From Siderastrea siderea (taxonomy: Eukaryota > Cnidaria > Anthozoa > Scleractinia > Rhizangiidae), in the NCBI GenBank assembly GCA_964030785.1, contig OZ034969.1, positions 40,753,201 to 40,817,200 on the forward strand: a stretch of DNA of 64,000 nucleotides, written 5' to 3'. The notes under the pieces were generated by a model that searched no databases, had not been told where the DNA came from, and saw nothing but the letters and a program-made list of their open reading frames with translations. Positions within the stretch are counted from its first letter, which is position 1. The number at the start of each line of letters is the position of its first letter. Made by a program: the position numbers and the translations under genes. Shown in pieces: positions 53,018-64,000 of the stretch.

Positions 53018-56000
53018 GTAAGCAAATAAGAACACTGTGCCACTGTGTGCAGTCAGGACAAGTGCAAATACGCTCTCACTTTTGCACTTATTAACCTTAA
53101 ATAGTTCCTGATAATTTTAATAACGAATAATAACATAGCCACTTAAAGCCAAGTGGGTTAAATGAGAACAAGATATGACTGGCAAGAGTTATAACTTGAT
53201 GAGAGTGTATGTTTTGTCCAAAAGGGATTGATCATAATTTGTGGCTTTCGTTACTTTTAGGGGACTACATACAGAAAAAAATTGTCTGAATGCACGCGCA
53301 AAATGGTGAATATAATTCACTCGCAAAAATGATGAATTCAAATTTTAACAATAACGAAACTCAACAATAACAAAGCTAACCAGGGCGGAAAAAAGTTGGG
53401 CGATGAAACGAGCACGTCCGAGCAAGAAGGTGTGATGCAGTGGACTGGGATCAAATTAGGTGCTAGATCAAAATGGTTGCCTCCTTGGGTTTCCTCCATA
53501 ATCCTGGTAATCTATTAAGTTCCCGAAAAACGCCTCCTTTGGGTTATCTTTTCTTTGTCTTATCCGCCTTGATCGATGCTGAAAAAACTGCCTAAAAACT
53601 GTCTAAAAACAAGCAGAGTAAAGTAAAAAGATGGAAAATGGCGTTTGGATGACGCGTGGCCTGACGCGTATTTATAATGCGTGCAGCTCATGCAAGGTTA
53701 ATCAGGACATGTCCCTAGTTAATTAATTAAATCAAATCAACATCAACACCGTGCTTCTTCTTCTTTTTCCCCAAAACCTCTCCTATGCTTGTCTGTTTCT
53801 TTAGGAACTACAAATAGAATTGCTCCTCAGTTTAGATGGTTTTCTTTGCTATGTTTTTGTGAGATAAAGGGGGGAGAAATCTTCAAACTTAATTTCACTT
53901 TTAATTTGTTTACATACAGTTGACGGCGTTGCGACGAATCATCGCCATGGCGTGTTGCAAGGAGGCAAAGTTTAAAGTTGCAAAATGCCACTATCTCCAA
54001 ATGTCTCCAGCTAATTTTTTATTATGTTATGTAAAATTTATCGACCTTTAAAATATGTAAGATTTAGGGTGGAATAATTAGGAGCTTTTGTAAAAGAGAC
54101 AATGAAAGACAACTATGTCATGTTTTGCGGCAAGAGCAAGTATTCGACACCCTCAAATTGAGCTCATTTTTAGCCAACTTACTGTGAAGAAGATTGACTA
54201 ATATGCACGCAGACATAAACATTTTAACCTGTGAGCCAGGACTGTGAAAAAACGTTTTAATCATAGTGCACGGCTGGCTGAAAAATAAAGAAGAAAATGA
54301 GATTTCCGGTTTGTTGAAAGGTAAATTTTGCTGGCTACCAAACGCACCGGAAGTGCGGAAAGAGCGCTCGTGCCAGTACTTCTCCGCATCACACATTACT
54401 TGAAGAGCGGACTGCTCATTTCATCGCCCAACCTTTTCCCTCCCTGAAGCTAACCGTTGTAGAATCAGTGCTTGCATAACCGTAATCAGTGGAGATGAGT
54501 TCTTAGGCCTAATCACTATCGATCAGTACTTAACTCTAAATACTGTAGATAAGTGTTTAACCGTTATTCATTTTCAATAAAGAAACAACAGTTTTCAATT
54601 TACAAAACATATTTCGACATTCTCATGTCATCTTCAGTTGCAAATGAGCCTTAACAGTTGTACATTTGCATTTTCGTATTAAAGTACATTACAAAATTAC
54701 GCTTTAAAACTTACGTTAATGTCACTGTTCCTGAGGAATGTAGCACAACTGCAATAGGCTATAAATAAGCGAGTGACACACGAAACAAAATAAAACACTG
54801 CCAGGATGGCGATATTGAGGGGAACGCTGCCTTGCAGTTGGTTAGTCTATGCCACTCCCGATTTGCGTGACAAAAACAACCTCACTTATCTCCCCAGCAC
54901 TACGAGCTGAATGCCAGACAGCACGTGCTGGATGGGACAAGAGTATTGGTTAGCAGGCGATGCATAAAGGCAACAAAGCCGACAAGCTTGGGGGAAGTCG
55001 CTGCGCAGACTTAACCGCACCACGCAGGAGTGACCCTAGTTTATTGAAGCACAAATAACGTAGCCAACCCATCTCCAAAGGGAGGGAGGGAGACAAAAAT
55101 TTTTTGCTAAATTGACAAAACACTGGCTGCACTGTACAAGAGAATTGCAAATTGAACCTTGAACAGGTTACTTATAAACTTTTATAGCTAGACAGTGTCT
55201 AGCCAGTAGTTGAGGCTGTTCTATACAAGAGGTTGGCCTTGCACGTGTACTATCTTAGTTATGAATAGGTCCTTAATGCTATCGACCAATGCAATAAAAC
55301 GTACAAAAGTGCTAACTAGAGACGAAGCCATAATGTTGTAGGTCTAGCTACAACGGAGCTGTTGATTTTAGTGACCTTAGGATCCCAACTGCATAGTAGT
55401 TCTATTGATAGCAAACACGCCATGAAAGGCTCTCTGAGAATGAGTGTCACGTTCCATTAACAATATTTTACTGATCCAACAGTAAAATCTTGTTTTACAA
55501 TTTGAATATGAAATACGTGGGAAACAAAAAGAGCGCGCATAGTTACTTTAAGTGATTTAGGAACACACACACACACACACACACACAAAATACTTCGGTC
55601 CAACAACAAGAATGATGAAATAAAAGACCAAAAAAAAAAAAAAAGAAAAAAAAAGTAATTAAAAGGAAAGAGATAACTCTAGATGCTTTAGCTGCTGATT
55701 AAGAGTAGGATTTTCCCACTTAATATGCATCGCCTCTTTGATCTTAATTTGTTTTCCATTTGTTTTTCTCACTAATAAATGTGTGTCATCAAATTTGTCA
55801 CTGGTCATTTTTGCGCATGCATTCAGACAGTTTTTCTCCATTTTATTCCCTAGGGAAACAAAAAGAGCGCGCATAGTTACTTTAAGTGATTTAGGAACAC
55901 ACACACACACACACACAAAATACTTCGGTCCAACAACAAGAATGATGAAATAAAAGACCAAAAAAAAAAAAAAAGAAAAAAAAAAAGAAAAAAAAAATAT

Positions 56001-59000
56001 GCATCGCCTCTTTGATCTTAATTTGTTTTCCATTTGTTTTTCTCACTAATAAATGTGTGTCATCAAATTTGTCACTGGTCATTTTTGCGCATGCATTCAG
56101 ACAGTTTTTCTCCATTTTATTCCCTAGATATAGCGCGCGTCCCCTAAAAGTAATGATAGCCATAATTGTAGTCTCTGCATTTAAACTGAACAGAAGTGAG
56201 CACACATGGCTGAATTGGATAGGTCTGGGTTGTAATGGTCATGAAGTTAGGACTAATCTTGATTGATCCTGCAAAAGGATATTTTTTGTACTATTCGTGC
56301 TCATGAAGATGGGCATCCAACAATTTTGTACTGTATCCAGGGACTGGGAAGGCAAAACAGGCAAATGGGCCTATGTCCCCTTGCTGTGAAAAGGTATGGG
56401 CCATTTTGAAAAAGTATGGGACATTGAATTAATGTGATGGGCCGAACAAAAAAAAGAAATTCAGGTTCAGACAAATCAGTAGACAATGTCAGTGTGAAGT
56501 TTAATATTTTTGTAAAAACTTTAATGTGGTTTTTAGAGTACCTTGCAGTTAATGCAAATCATAGATTCACAGTGAGCGATTTGAGGGTCAAAAATGTAAA
56601 TAAAACTCAAAGCATGTGCATTTTCGATGGCGAACCTGGTTTGGGAGCTGAGTTCGAGCAAGTGGTTTGGGAACAAACAAGAAAACAAATGCGAGACAGC
56701 TCTGATGGAAGAAGCAAAGACAACGAGTAATAGTGTGATGTTTCATGCTCTAATTTGTTAGAACATGAGAAATTATACAAATGGAAGTGCTCATCATAAA
56801 ATAGCCAACAGCAGTTACATGACTAGGGTGCATCTTTGGCGTCGTAACTAGATTTATAATTCGGCTTTTTAAAAAGTTATGGGCCATATGCACATGGTGC
56901 ATGGTCTTCCCAATCCCTGTGTATGGAGGCAAACAAATTAAAAATCTCGCTTCAGAAACTGTGACTTAACAGTGAAAATGTTTACTTTACTTAGTTAAAT
57001 GACTCATGGCAGACCAAACTTACTGAACTCGCTTCATTTAAAATCCTAAAGTCCATTTATATAATTCCCATGTAACATGCTGAACTTACATCTAAAATAT
57101 ATATTATCCTTCTCAAGGTCAATATTATGTATAACCAAGTAAATCCAACTGAGCACTGGGTCTAAAAGTTTGATTACACATTCAAATATATATATGTACA
57201 TGCATTGTTTAGAGCAATGTACATATAATTATGTATATGTAGCATTAGCACTTTTGAGGGGTGTTGGTAAAACCTGTGATGTTCAGATACACTCATGGTC
57301 TGCATGACTGTCTGCTTGGGGGTATTGAGTCATATTTCTTACATTTGTGATAATTTACTGTGGATCCGTGAGATTCTACTAGGGGGTTTTGAGTGGCATT
57401 TTCTTACATCTGTGACAGTTTACTATGGATCCATGATGGTCTGCTAGGGGCTAAAGAGTGATATTTCTTATATAAGTCCTCATTTTTTACCCTCATCTGC
57501 ACATTTTTCTTTTGGCTTGGCTTGCTTTTTACAAACACAGTTGTCTTTCCGGCCTTAGTGTTCATGTGGGCAAACACCTGTGATGTAGAAGAGTTTCCAA
57601 CTACACTGGATCAAGAATGGTTCAGTATCTTTGTCGTTAGGCAGAAAATTATGCCTTCTTATAAATGACTTAGATGCATCCCTGCTTTCAGTTTGTACAT
57701 AAAAAGCAGGCAGAATAATGGGAGTAGCAAGCAGCAGATGCTTGGTTCACTGGCCTGCTTGAGAATCCCATTGAAGTCTAGTGTGAAGGAAATTACAGAC
57801 AAATCATTGGTTCTGTTTAAGAGATGATCTGGGTAGTTGAAAGAGAAGAAAGGAAGTCATAATTAAGTTCAGATGCATGTTGTAAAATCTAACAGTGGAA
57901 TATGAGAAGTGATGATTTACAACTTGCACAATCATTAGACTGTTGTTATTAATCTAAATGTTCTGCCTTTTTTTCTTTTCAGGGCAGATGGAAGCATAGA
58001 AATTTGGAACATCAAAGACGACTGGTATCAAGAAACTGTGAGTTTTTATTTACATTATCATTGCAGTGATAATCCATTTTTTTAACAAGTGGTGAAAATT
58101 CACCCTGAAAGTTCAAATCCAGAGCTCCAATGCAGTGTGTGTAATGGTAGAATGTTCTGATACAGAAGTAGAATATTAATTTTACATGTCTTGAATAACT
58201 CTTTTGTTAGGTTATTCCTGGTTGTAATGGTACGTCTGTGGAATCACTTGATTGGTGCAAAGGGAGACTATTTACAGCAGGTCTTCATGCTGAAATTACT
58301 GAATGGGATCTGACCAGCTTGTGCCCTAAGGTACTCTTGCTTCTCATTTTTCACAGTAATTCCCTTCCTTCCTTCCTTCTTTCCTTCCTTCCTTCCTTCC
58401 TTCCTTCCTTCCGTCCGTCCGTCCGTCCGTCCGTCCGTCCGTCCGTCCGTCCTTCCTTCCTTCCTTCCTTCCTTCCGTCCTTCCTTCCTTCCTTCCTTCC
58501 GTCCGTCCGTCCGTCCGTCCGTCCGTGCGTCCTCTTCCTTCCTTCCTTCCTTCCTTCCTTCCGTCCTTCCTTCCTTCCTTCCGTCCTTCCTTCCTTCCTT
58601 CCTTCCTTCCTTCCTGTTAAAACAGATCTAAGTAAAATCACCGAATTCTTAAATCAAATTTTAATCAGTTACATTTGTAGCTTACACACTTTGATTGCAA
58701 TTCTGACCTGTCAGGTAACAGTGGATTCATTTGGAGGTGCAGTGTGGTGTTTGTCGGTTGATCATGCAAGAACTCATCTTGCAGTAAGTTGTACAATAAA
58801 ACTTGTTTATTCTTCATTCATTTTGTTGTTGTCTAACATTAGAAAGGTTGTTAGAGGTAGTAGGTCCTAAAAGTTATTAGTGAGAAGTAAGAGTGAAAAA
58901 GCTGCTGTCACATAATTACAAGCGTCCCGTGAGTGTACTTCTTAAAAGAACGTGTTATCTTAAAAATACATTTTTTTCACAATAATACATGTACTTACAG

Positions 59001-62000
59001 CTACTTACAGCTACTTACTTATAGCCACTAAGTGTGGGCTTCTTTTCACATGCCTTAACTGGGGACAGAATGAACAATCAAAGGAGTCCATCAAAATGCT
59101 TGCTTGCTAAATCTAACTGCCATGAAGATAAAGCCACAAAGGAAAAAGATCACTGACTTCTAGGTATTGACTGTTACTATTTGTTGATTATCAGGCAGGA
59201 TGTGAGGATGGCACAGTGAGGTTGTTTGAGGTCACAAGTGATGGAATATCTTACAGCAAATCTCTGGATCAACAACAAGGTACAACTTAAGGCTATTTGT
59301 ATGATAGGGGTGTATTTGCATATAATTTTCTACATCAAGACAATTCTATTTGTTTTACTTAGTTTTAGCAATTAGTCTTTTATTGTTGAATTGTAAAGCA
59401 CCTTACCCTGATGACAGAGGCTTTTCCTTTTGCATTTCTTGCCTTTCTCTTGGGGACGCTAAACAAGCCAACTACGCGAAATACCAGACATGCAAAGAAC
59501 TTTAGAAAGTAACACTCTGCTAGCAGGGTAAAAAGCACTTTTGATCGTGTAATTAGTAACAGGCACTACAATATCTGGCATTCAATTGTTATTAATTCAT
59601 TATAAAGATATTTAAGAGGCCTTTTAACAAATGCTTTATTTCTACTCATGTCAGCTTTTTTTCATGTTACCCTCACTGCCTGTTACTATTAATAGAGTAA
59701 TAATTGGACTCTGTTGTTTGCATAAACAAATGTGGGTGCACTCTTTTTTTTACAAATAATAACTTTGCCCGTGTCTGGTTTTCATTTAGAGTTTAAAAAC
59801 AGGGGATTATGAGAGGCAAATTTGTAGAAATTCTGCAAAAAAGAATTTTGAGGACAGTATTGATCTGTTTTTTACAGAAGCATATTAAGCTGTTGTTGTT
59901 TTATAATTTGTTTAGGCAGAGTGTTATGTCTGAGTTGGCACGACAATGATATCACCTTAGTGACTGGATCTGCTGACAGTACAGTCAGAGTCTACAATGT
60001 TGTGACTGGTATGAAAGAAAAAAATTTCTTAATTTGATACAGTTCCAATATCAATTCATTTTAAGTTTATGGTAAAACAAGACATAATGCTATAAACATG
60101 CAACATTACGAGATCGTCGACCAATCAGGGCAACGACCAGTGACTTATAACATCTACTGACGGTTCACAGTTCACTTGACTCTGATGATGACTTCCACTC
60201 AGGTTGTGGAAATGTCAGTCAATGTCATCACAAACAGTCCTTCTCAGGACTACACTCACCCGGACGATCATAATTTACTGACTTACGATAATCACGTATG
60301 TTGGCACATGACAGGAATTTCAAAAAGATGGCAATATGAATTTATATACTTCTGTATTGAGAATTATATCAATTACAGTGTATTAATTATTTTATTGTGA
60401 GCTTGCCGACCTTCTAAAAAAACTGGTGCATGTTGTTACACCTGAATGTTCACAAAGATGAGCCAAAGTACTGACTTTTAAGGCAGAACGTTCGGGGGGG
60501 GGGGTGGGGGGGGGGAGAGGGGACTCCCTTATTTGGCCTAAATGGGTATGTGCTGCTTAACAGGCTATGGTTTTCAGGGTATTGGGTCTTACCCGTACGA
60601 AAATTTACAGCCAGACACGGCAGGAATGCAGCCTGATTCTGGCCAGAAAGCCTTTTTCGCGGCGAGAATGGAACGGGACAAAGCGAGACATGAAATTTGT
60701 CTCGCTTTGCAACGAGAACGAGACATTTGTCTTGCTACTGTCCGAGCGGGAATTTGGCTAGATTTGAACGTGACAGGGCGAGACTGAACTTGTCATTATT
60801 GAAAAGCTACGTAAAACTCAACGAGACATCTGTCGGGCTGTATTATGAGCGAGAATGCGGCCAGAATCAACGAGACAAAGATAAAGAGAAATTTGTTGAT
60901 TATATATCTGGTCTGAGTGCTTCCTGTACGAAAATGTCTGGCTTGACAAAGTCTTTTTCAAGCCTAACTCCAGCCTGAATTAGTGAGAAACGTAACAAAA
61001 GCCCAACATCTAATGTGCTTTGTTTACGAAGTCAAACCTTAAATTAATTAGGATTCATTATTTCATTATATCTTTCTCAATACAACATATAACAGACTGA
61101 ACACGAGCCAAAACTCACCACGATTTAAGCTTAGATTTTGTAGTTATCTGACTGATCCGGAACGATTCAGTCTCACTGGTTTCATATTACGGTCTGTTTT
61201 TGTGCCAATGGCTATCCGTTATATGTGTGTTTTATTTTATGACAATGCACTGAAAAAATATTTTTCCAAGTGGAAGATTCTGAACAGTTTCGGCGAATAA
61301 AGCACCATGATTACTCCACATTTCGTGACAGGCATGCGTCGGATTTTATCGCAAAGTTCCCTTGGGACAGCTGAGGCGTAAATGTAATTGACCAACTTTT
61401 GTGAAACGATTGTTTTCTTATTATCCTGCCCGATCGCATTACAAAATTGACGTGAAAACATTCTCGACCGTTGGTAATTTGACTTACAACATAGAAAAGC
61501 GCAGACAGTTTTAGCGTGAAGTACTTATGCAGTTCAGTTGGGAAACGATTTTAATGTTTTGCTTTCCTGGAGCGAAGATCTGAAGCCGTTTTGTAAATGT
61601 CTGCTCTGTCGGATTGGCTCCAAAGGATAATGTTCGCCACGATAAATTTAGGCTCTTTGATCTGCTGCAAATTGCTGCAAATTGAAGTCACTCTCGAATT
61701 GTATGTAAGTCCATTTTTCCACAAGGGAAAGAATATGGAAGAACTGACCACAAATACTGAGGTGAGCAAAGTGTCCTTGAAAATTATAATTATCAGTGGC
61801 ACATTATTATCTACATTTTATACTGCCGAGTTCGACATTGATCATGAGAAATAATTGTAGTTTCCTTCGAGCTCTGTACCGTAAAAATATCAAGTCCAGG
61901 TTAACCTTTGCCTTGCTATAAAAAATGTTGTAGGTCTTACCTTTATTACAACGTGTGCTAGTTTAGCGTCTTACACCACTAATGCAATTTTATCGTGTAC

Positions 62001-64000
62001 AAAGGTTACAAAATAAACATAACACATGTATTTTGAAATTGTTGTTCGTTGTACTAATTATATATAGAGATATAGAGCTACTCGAACCTTTAAAACCGCT
62101 GTTGTCGTCTCGCTCGCCAGCGGGATTTTTCCTACCGTGAATGGGGCCTGAATCTCGTCAGATCACCGCTCATAAAGGCGCTCCAGTTTCGCGGCAGTAC
62201 AAATGTCTCGTTCCATTCTCGTTCATTTTTCCCGCTCGTGTCAGCCTAATTTTCGCTGAGTTTTTTCTCGCTCAATTCTCTCTGTTTAGCGGGACATTTG
62301 TCTGACTGGAATTTCGCTTGTGTCAGGCCATAAATTTTCGTACGGGTAAACAGGGTATCATTCTGGACCGAAAGCCTTGAACAGGGTCTGAACATTGGCG
62401 GTGCGGTACCAACAATTCTATGATGTCATTTATTTAAAAAAAAGCTTTATGAAATAATTTCTTTCTGGTCATGAAAAAGATCTTTTGTTTTAAAGAATCA
62501 CTGTCGACTACAATGCAAGGTGCGCGTTTGTTTATGTTTTGATTCCTTCTGAGAGAGAACACTGTGATAAAAATGGCTAGATTTAAGCCCTTTAGCCACC
62601 AAGAAAGGAAATGAAGGTGTTCACTTTGTTAGGTGTATACGTTTTGTCAATAGAAAGAGCTAAATTTTTTGGTTTATATGTCTTGCAGATGACTGTAACA
62701 AAACACGATTCATCGTGTTGACATAGCGCATTTGGTTTTTAGTGCATCGGTTCATCAGTTCGCTCATTCATTTATGTTCGACAGCACTTATACCTTAATA
62801 TACCACGCTTTAAAATGTCTAAAGGTGTGTAGAGTAAAAGCAATTGACATAATTTTTTTCACTAATGGTTACAAAACCGTGATTTGTCACCCGCGGGGTA
62901 TTTTGAATGCTCAGTCACGTCCGATCTACAGAAACATTCATTACTGTAGTCAGTTTGATATTCACTCTCATTTCAGTTCCACATAACCATAAGAATTCTG
63001 TTATTTTCCCCTATGAACTCACTGGATTGTCCATAGTCACATTATTCTGACACGAGGTATAACTAAAAACTTTCAGTGTGGTCTCGCTTGTTGGTTGAGA
63101 GCTGTGCGAAACATCGAGTGTCCTAATGTTGCTTTTGTAACGTGAAGAATAAAACATTTTGCAAATCAACACTTCTCCAATAGTTCCCTGATAAATTTCA
63201 TAGTTCCATAAGAAAACCTCTATCGGAATCCATTCTACTGAAGGATGACTTGGATGAAAGCAGATTTCTGCAGTCTTCTAATGCCAACCCAAAACTTTGG
63301 GGTTTCGTGGTCCACGAAACCTCCGTTTAGGCGTGCGTTGCATTGTGGTCGACAGAGAGTCTTTAAACAGGGTAGCAAAATGAATGGATTTTGTCTTAAA
63401 AAGGGTCAGGGTTTGAAGGTCTCAACCTCAGTGGCACACCCCCACCCAAACTTCCCTAAAGTGTCCCCTCCCTAGGCAGAACTTCAGTCAAAGGTCAGAT
63501 TTATGCATGCATGAGTTTTTAAGGCAGTTTCCTTAGAGTTAGCAAAACTTGTCATAAAGAAGAAGGATTTGAAAAGGATTTACCCAGGCTTAGCTTTTCA
63601 ATATGTTGGTTTGATGGTAATTTCTCACTCCACTAAAAACAAATCTTTACTTTTGTGATGTGTTTCCAGGGCACTGCAATTTAAGAATCACTGTGGATGA
63701 ATTTCAGTCCAGGAGCACTCTGATATGGGCAATACATATAACAAGGTTTGATGACTGATGAAATATAAATTTTATTGTTTTTGTCACTGTTCCTGAGGAA
63801 CGTAGCGCAACTGCAATAGGCTATAAATAAGCGCGTGACACGCAAAACAAAGTAAAACACTCTCAGGATGGCAATATTGAGGGGAACAATGCCTTGCAGT
63901 TGGTTAGTCTATGCGACTTCTGATTTGCGTGACAAAAACAACCTCACTTATCTCCCCAGCACTACGAGCTGAATGCTAGACAGCACGTGCTGGATCGGAC
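52911..64000 (+). CDS. UTP4: UTP4 (cirhin) SSU-processome WD40 protein, exons 1-7, partial
   Basis: A subunit of the t-UTP/UtpA complex that binds nascent pre-rRNA in the nucleolus and is needed for 18S rRNA production. Coding exons: 52911-53017, 57983-58037, 58211-58330, 58715-58783, 59195-59279, 59916-60008, 63670-63745, all GT-AG with consistent phases (2, 0, 0, 0, 1, 1, 2). Product so far about 200 residues; human UTP4 has 686, so the gene continues beyond the window. Start MKYLVHRVRFVDYVPQAIHC matches the human VHRVRFFNYVPS.I opening. WD40 blades follow: ADGSIEIWNI, GLHAEITEWDL, AGCEDGTVRLFEV, TGSADSTVRVYNVVTG. Intron 1 is 5 kb and repeat-rich. Confidence 0.93.
53381..54446. mobile_element. 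hAT-type non-autonomous element, TSD AAGCTAAC
   Basis: The ends CAGGGCGGAAAA...GTTGGGCGATGAAA and the complementary right end (finishing CCCTG at 54446) are inverted. An exact 8-bp duplication AAGCTAAC flanks them (53373-53380, 54447-54454). CAGGG termini with an 8-bp TSD are the hAT signature. No transposase is encoded. It lies in UTP4 intron 1. Confidence 0.85.
54721..54945 (+). repeat. Dispersed repeat, copy 1
   Basis: Begins GTCACTGTTCCTGAGGAATG and ends GACAGCACGTGCTGGATGGG. A second copy at 63782-64000 is about 90% identical over its visible length. Both lie in UTP4 introns. No ORF; family unknown. Confidence 0.85.
55520..56130 (-). repeat. Tandem duplication of a PLE-derived GIY-YIG fragment
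   Basis: Two direct copies (55520-55852 and 55853-56130), each with GGGAAACAAAAAGAGCGCG, a (CA)n run, a poly-A run and a coding remnant on the minus strand. The remnant reads CLNACAKMTSDKFDDTHLLV, then IKEAMHIKWENPTLNQQLKH, like the end of GIY-YIG proteins (IKEA..I....P.LN). Copy lengths differ through the CA and A runs and a deletion of about 50 bp. Confidence 0.65.
56131..57982. other. UTP4: UTP4 intron 1, distal part
   Basis: No gene recognised. Weak tandem similarity near 57245-57470 (CTGTGATNNT, GGATCC(G/A)TGA, TGCTAGGGG.T, ATATTTCTTA repeated about three times at about 80-bp spacing). Otherwise featureless. Confidence 0.4.
57983..58330 (+). CDS. UTP4: UTP4 exons 2-3
   Basis: Exon 2 (57983-58037) encodes ADGSIEIWNIKDDWYQET. 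Exon 3 (58211-58330) encodes VIPGCNGTSVESLDWCKGRL, then FTAGLHAEITEWDLTSLCPK. Human counterpart words are DGTVEIYNLSANYFQEK and RLFSAGLNGEIMEYDL. The frame open past 58330 into the TTCC repeat is read-through, not coding. Confidence 0.93.
58361..58616. repeat. (TTCC)n/(GTCC)n microsatellite
   Basis: Over 250 bp of alternating TTCC and GTCC blocks in UTP4 intron 3 (58331-58714), strongly pyrimidine-biased on the transcript-sense strand. Open frames reading SFLPSFLPS or RKEGRKEGR come from the repeat. Confidence 0.97.
58715..60008 (+). CDS. UTP4: UTP4 exons 4-6
   Basis: Exon 4 (58715-58783) VTVDSFGGAVWCLSVDHART; exon 5 (59195-59279) AGCEDGTVRLFEVTSDGISY; exon 6 (59916-60008) RVLCLSWHDNDITLVTGSAD then VRVYNVVTG. 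Human has DAFGGPIWSMA, VGCEDGSVKLFQITPDKI and RILSLSWHPSG at these places. Confidence 0.93.
60130..60300 (+). repeat. PLE-derived repeat
   Basis: Shares CAGTCCTTCTCAGGACTACA, CACTCACCCGGACGATCAT and the preceding hammerhead-like block with 29290-29745 and, in part, 23985-24170. The plus frame reads SPSQDYTHPDDH. It lies in UTP4 intron 6. Confidence 0.65.
60176..60222 (+). ncRNA. Hammerhead-ribozyme-like motif
   Basis: TTGACT (60176-60181) pairs perfectly with AGTCAA (60217-60222) as stem I. Between them: CTGATGA (60182-60188), a stem II region of 20 nt, GAAA (60209-60212), T, and a GTC cleavage triplet (60214-60216). Stem II is imperfect (GAC against GTG). It is the same family as 29382-29428. 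UTP4 transcription would place it in sense orientation in the pre-mRNA. Confidence 0.6.
60492..60524 (+). repeat. G-rich tract
   Basis: Two runs of ten G's interrupted by T, then GAGAGGGG. It could form a G-quadruplex in UTP4 intron 6 pre-mRNA. Length in such runs is prone to sequencing error. Confidence 0.7.
60583..62350. mobile_element. 1.77-kb element with 8-bp TSD CAGGGTAT
   Basis: CAGGGTAT occurs at 60575-60582 and 62351-62358. The inner ends are inverted: TTACCCGTACGAAAATTTA near 60589 and TAAATTTTCGTACGGGTAA ending near 62349. The left end carries an AAGCGAGACA..TGTCTCGCTT hairpin (60686-60711) and many CGAGA words; the right end has GGGACATTTGTCTGAC and TCTCG words in complement. No transposase ORF. 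Probably a non-autonomous hAT-like element. Confidence 0.7.
62359..63669. other. UTP4: UTP4 intron 6, distal part
   Basis: No gene or clear element was recognised between the CAGGGTAT-flanked element and exon 7. Confidence 0.4.
63670..63745 (+). CDS. UTP4: UTP4 exon 7
   Basis: Completes a Gly codon, then HCNLRITVDEFQSRSTLIWA and IHIT, ending in phase 2. Human reads IVDRQY...CIVWGVAFL here. It is preceded by TTTCCAG and followed by GTTTGA. The window ends before exon 8. Confidence 0.82.
63782..64000 (+). repeat. Dispersed repeat, copy 2 (cut by window end)
   Basis: Matches 54721-54945 at about 90% by eye, from GTCACTGTTCCTGAGGAACG to the last base of the window. Same orientation as copy 1. 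Confidence 0.85.

Noticed and set aside
54620..54660. Hammerhead motif on the minus strand (CTGAAGA..TGTCGAAAT)
   Set aside because: The core is CTGAAGA rather than CTGATGA and no cleavage triplet with pairing stem I was seen; only a decayed PLE-like tail is plausible.
58238..58870. 210-codon frame starting in UTP4 exon 3
   Set aside because: It is exon 3 read through its donor into the TTCC microsatellite; the spliced WD40 reading is far better supported.

Overview
The window reads as animal nuclear DNA, most likely an anthozoan cnidarian such as a stony coral. This is inferred from AT-rich sequence, many short exons with GT-AG introns, TTAGGG-type telomeric repeats, and a repeat spectrum of Penelope, Ngaro, Ginger, Kolobok, LINE and MITE elements. 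No bacterial, organellar or viral gene was recognised. Species cannot be told from sequence alone.

Two host genes account for nearly all conserved coding sequence, and they lie head to head. NSUN2, the nuclear RNA cytosine-5 methyltransferase, runs on the minus strand from its ATG at 41,824 to its stop at 10,512. I could assemble 22 exons of about 835 codons, with matching splice phases throughout. UTP4 (cirhin), a WD40 subunit of the small-subunit processome, starts at 52,911 on the plus strand. Seven exons are visible and the gene leaves the window at 64,000.

The gap between the two start codons is now 11.1 kb, but almost all of it is one DNA transposon (41,857-52,734) flanked by an exact 8-bp target-site duplication. 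Without it the start codons would be about 200 bp apart, so the transposon appears to have split a bidirectional promoter. Each arm of this transposon is a roughly 2 kb minisatellite built of 10-bp modules in 40-bp higher-order units, in opposite orientations. Between the arms lie a broken MULE-like transposase gene, a 4.3 kb Ngaro tyrosine-recombinase retrotransposon inserted in it (split direct repeats A1-ORFs-B1-A2-B2), and the decayed 3' end of a LINE.

Layout: 1-10.5 kb is intergenic, with decayed LINEs and MITEs. 10.5-41.8 kb is NSUN2; its introns hold a P2X7-C-terminal-like pseudogene, a THAP fragment, a Kolobok nested in a TA-flanked element, several MITEs and Penelope-like (PLE) pieces. 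NSUN2 intron 1 (34.7-41.8 kb) carries a PLE disrupted by a Ginger transposon (TSD TGTA), which itself contains an interstitial telomeric tract. 41.8-52.7 kb is the promoter transposon. 52.9-64 kb is UTP4; its introns hold a hAT element, PLE fragments, microsatellites and another 8-bp-TSD element. Hammerhead-ribozyme-like motifs occur in three PLE-derived loci.

All calls come from reading the sequence and from remembered family features. No database search was run.
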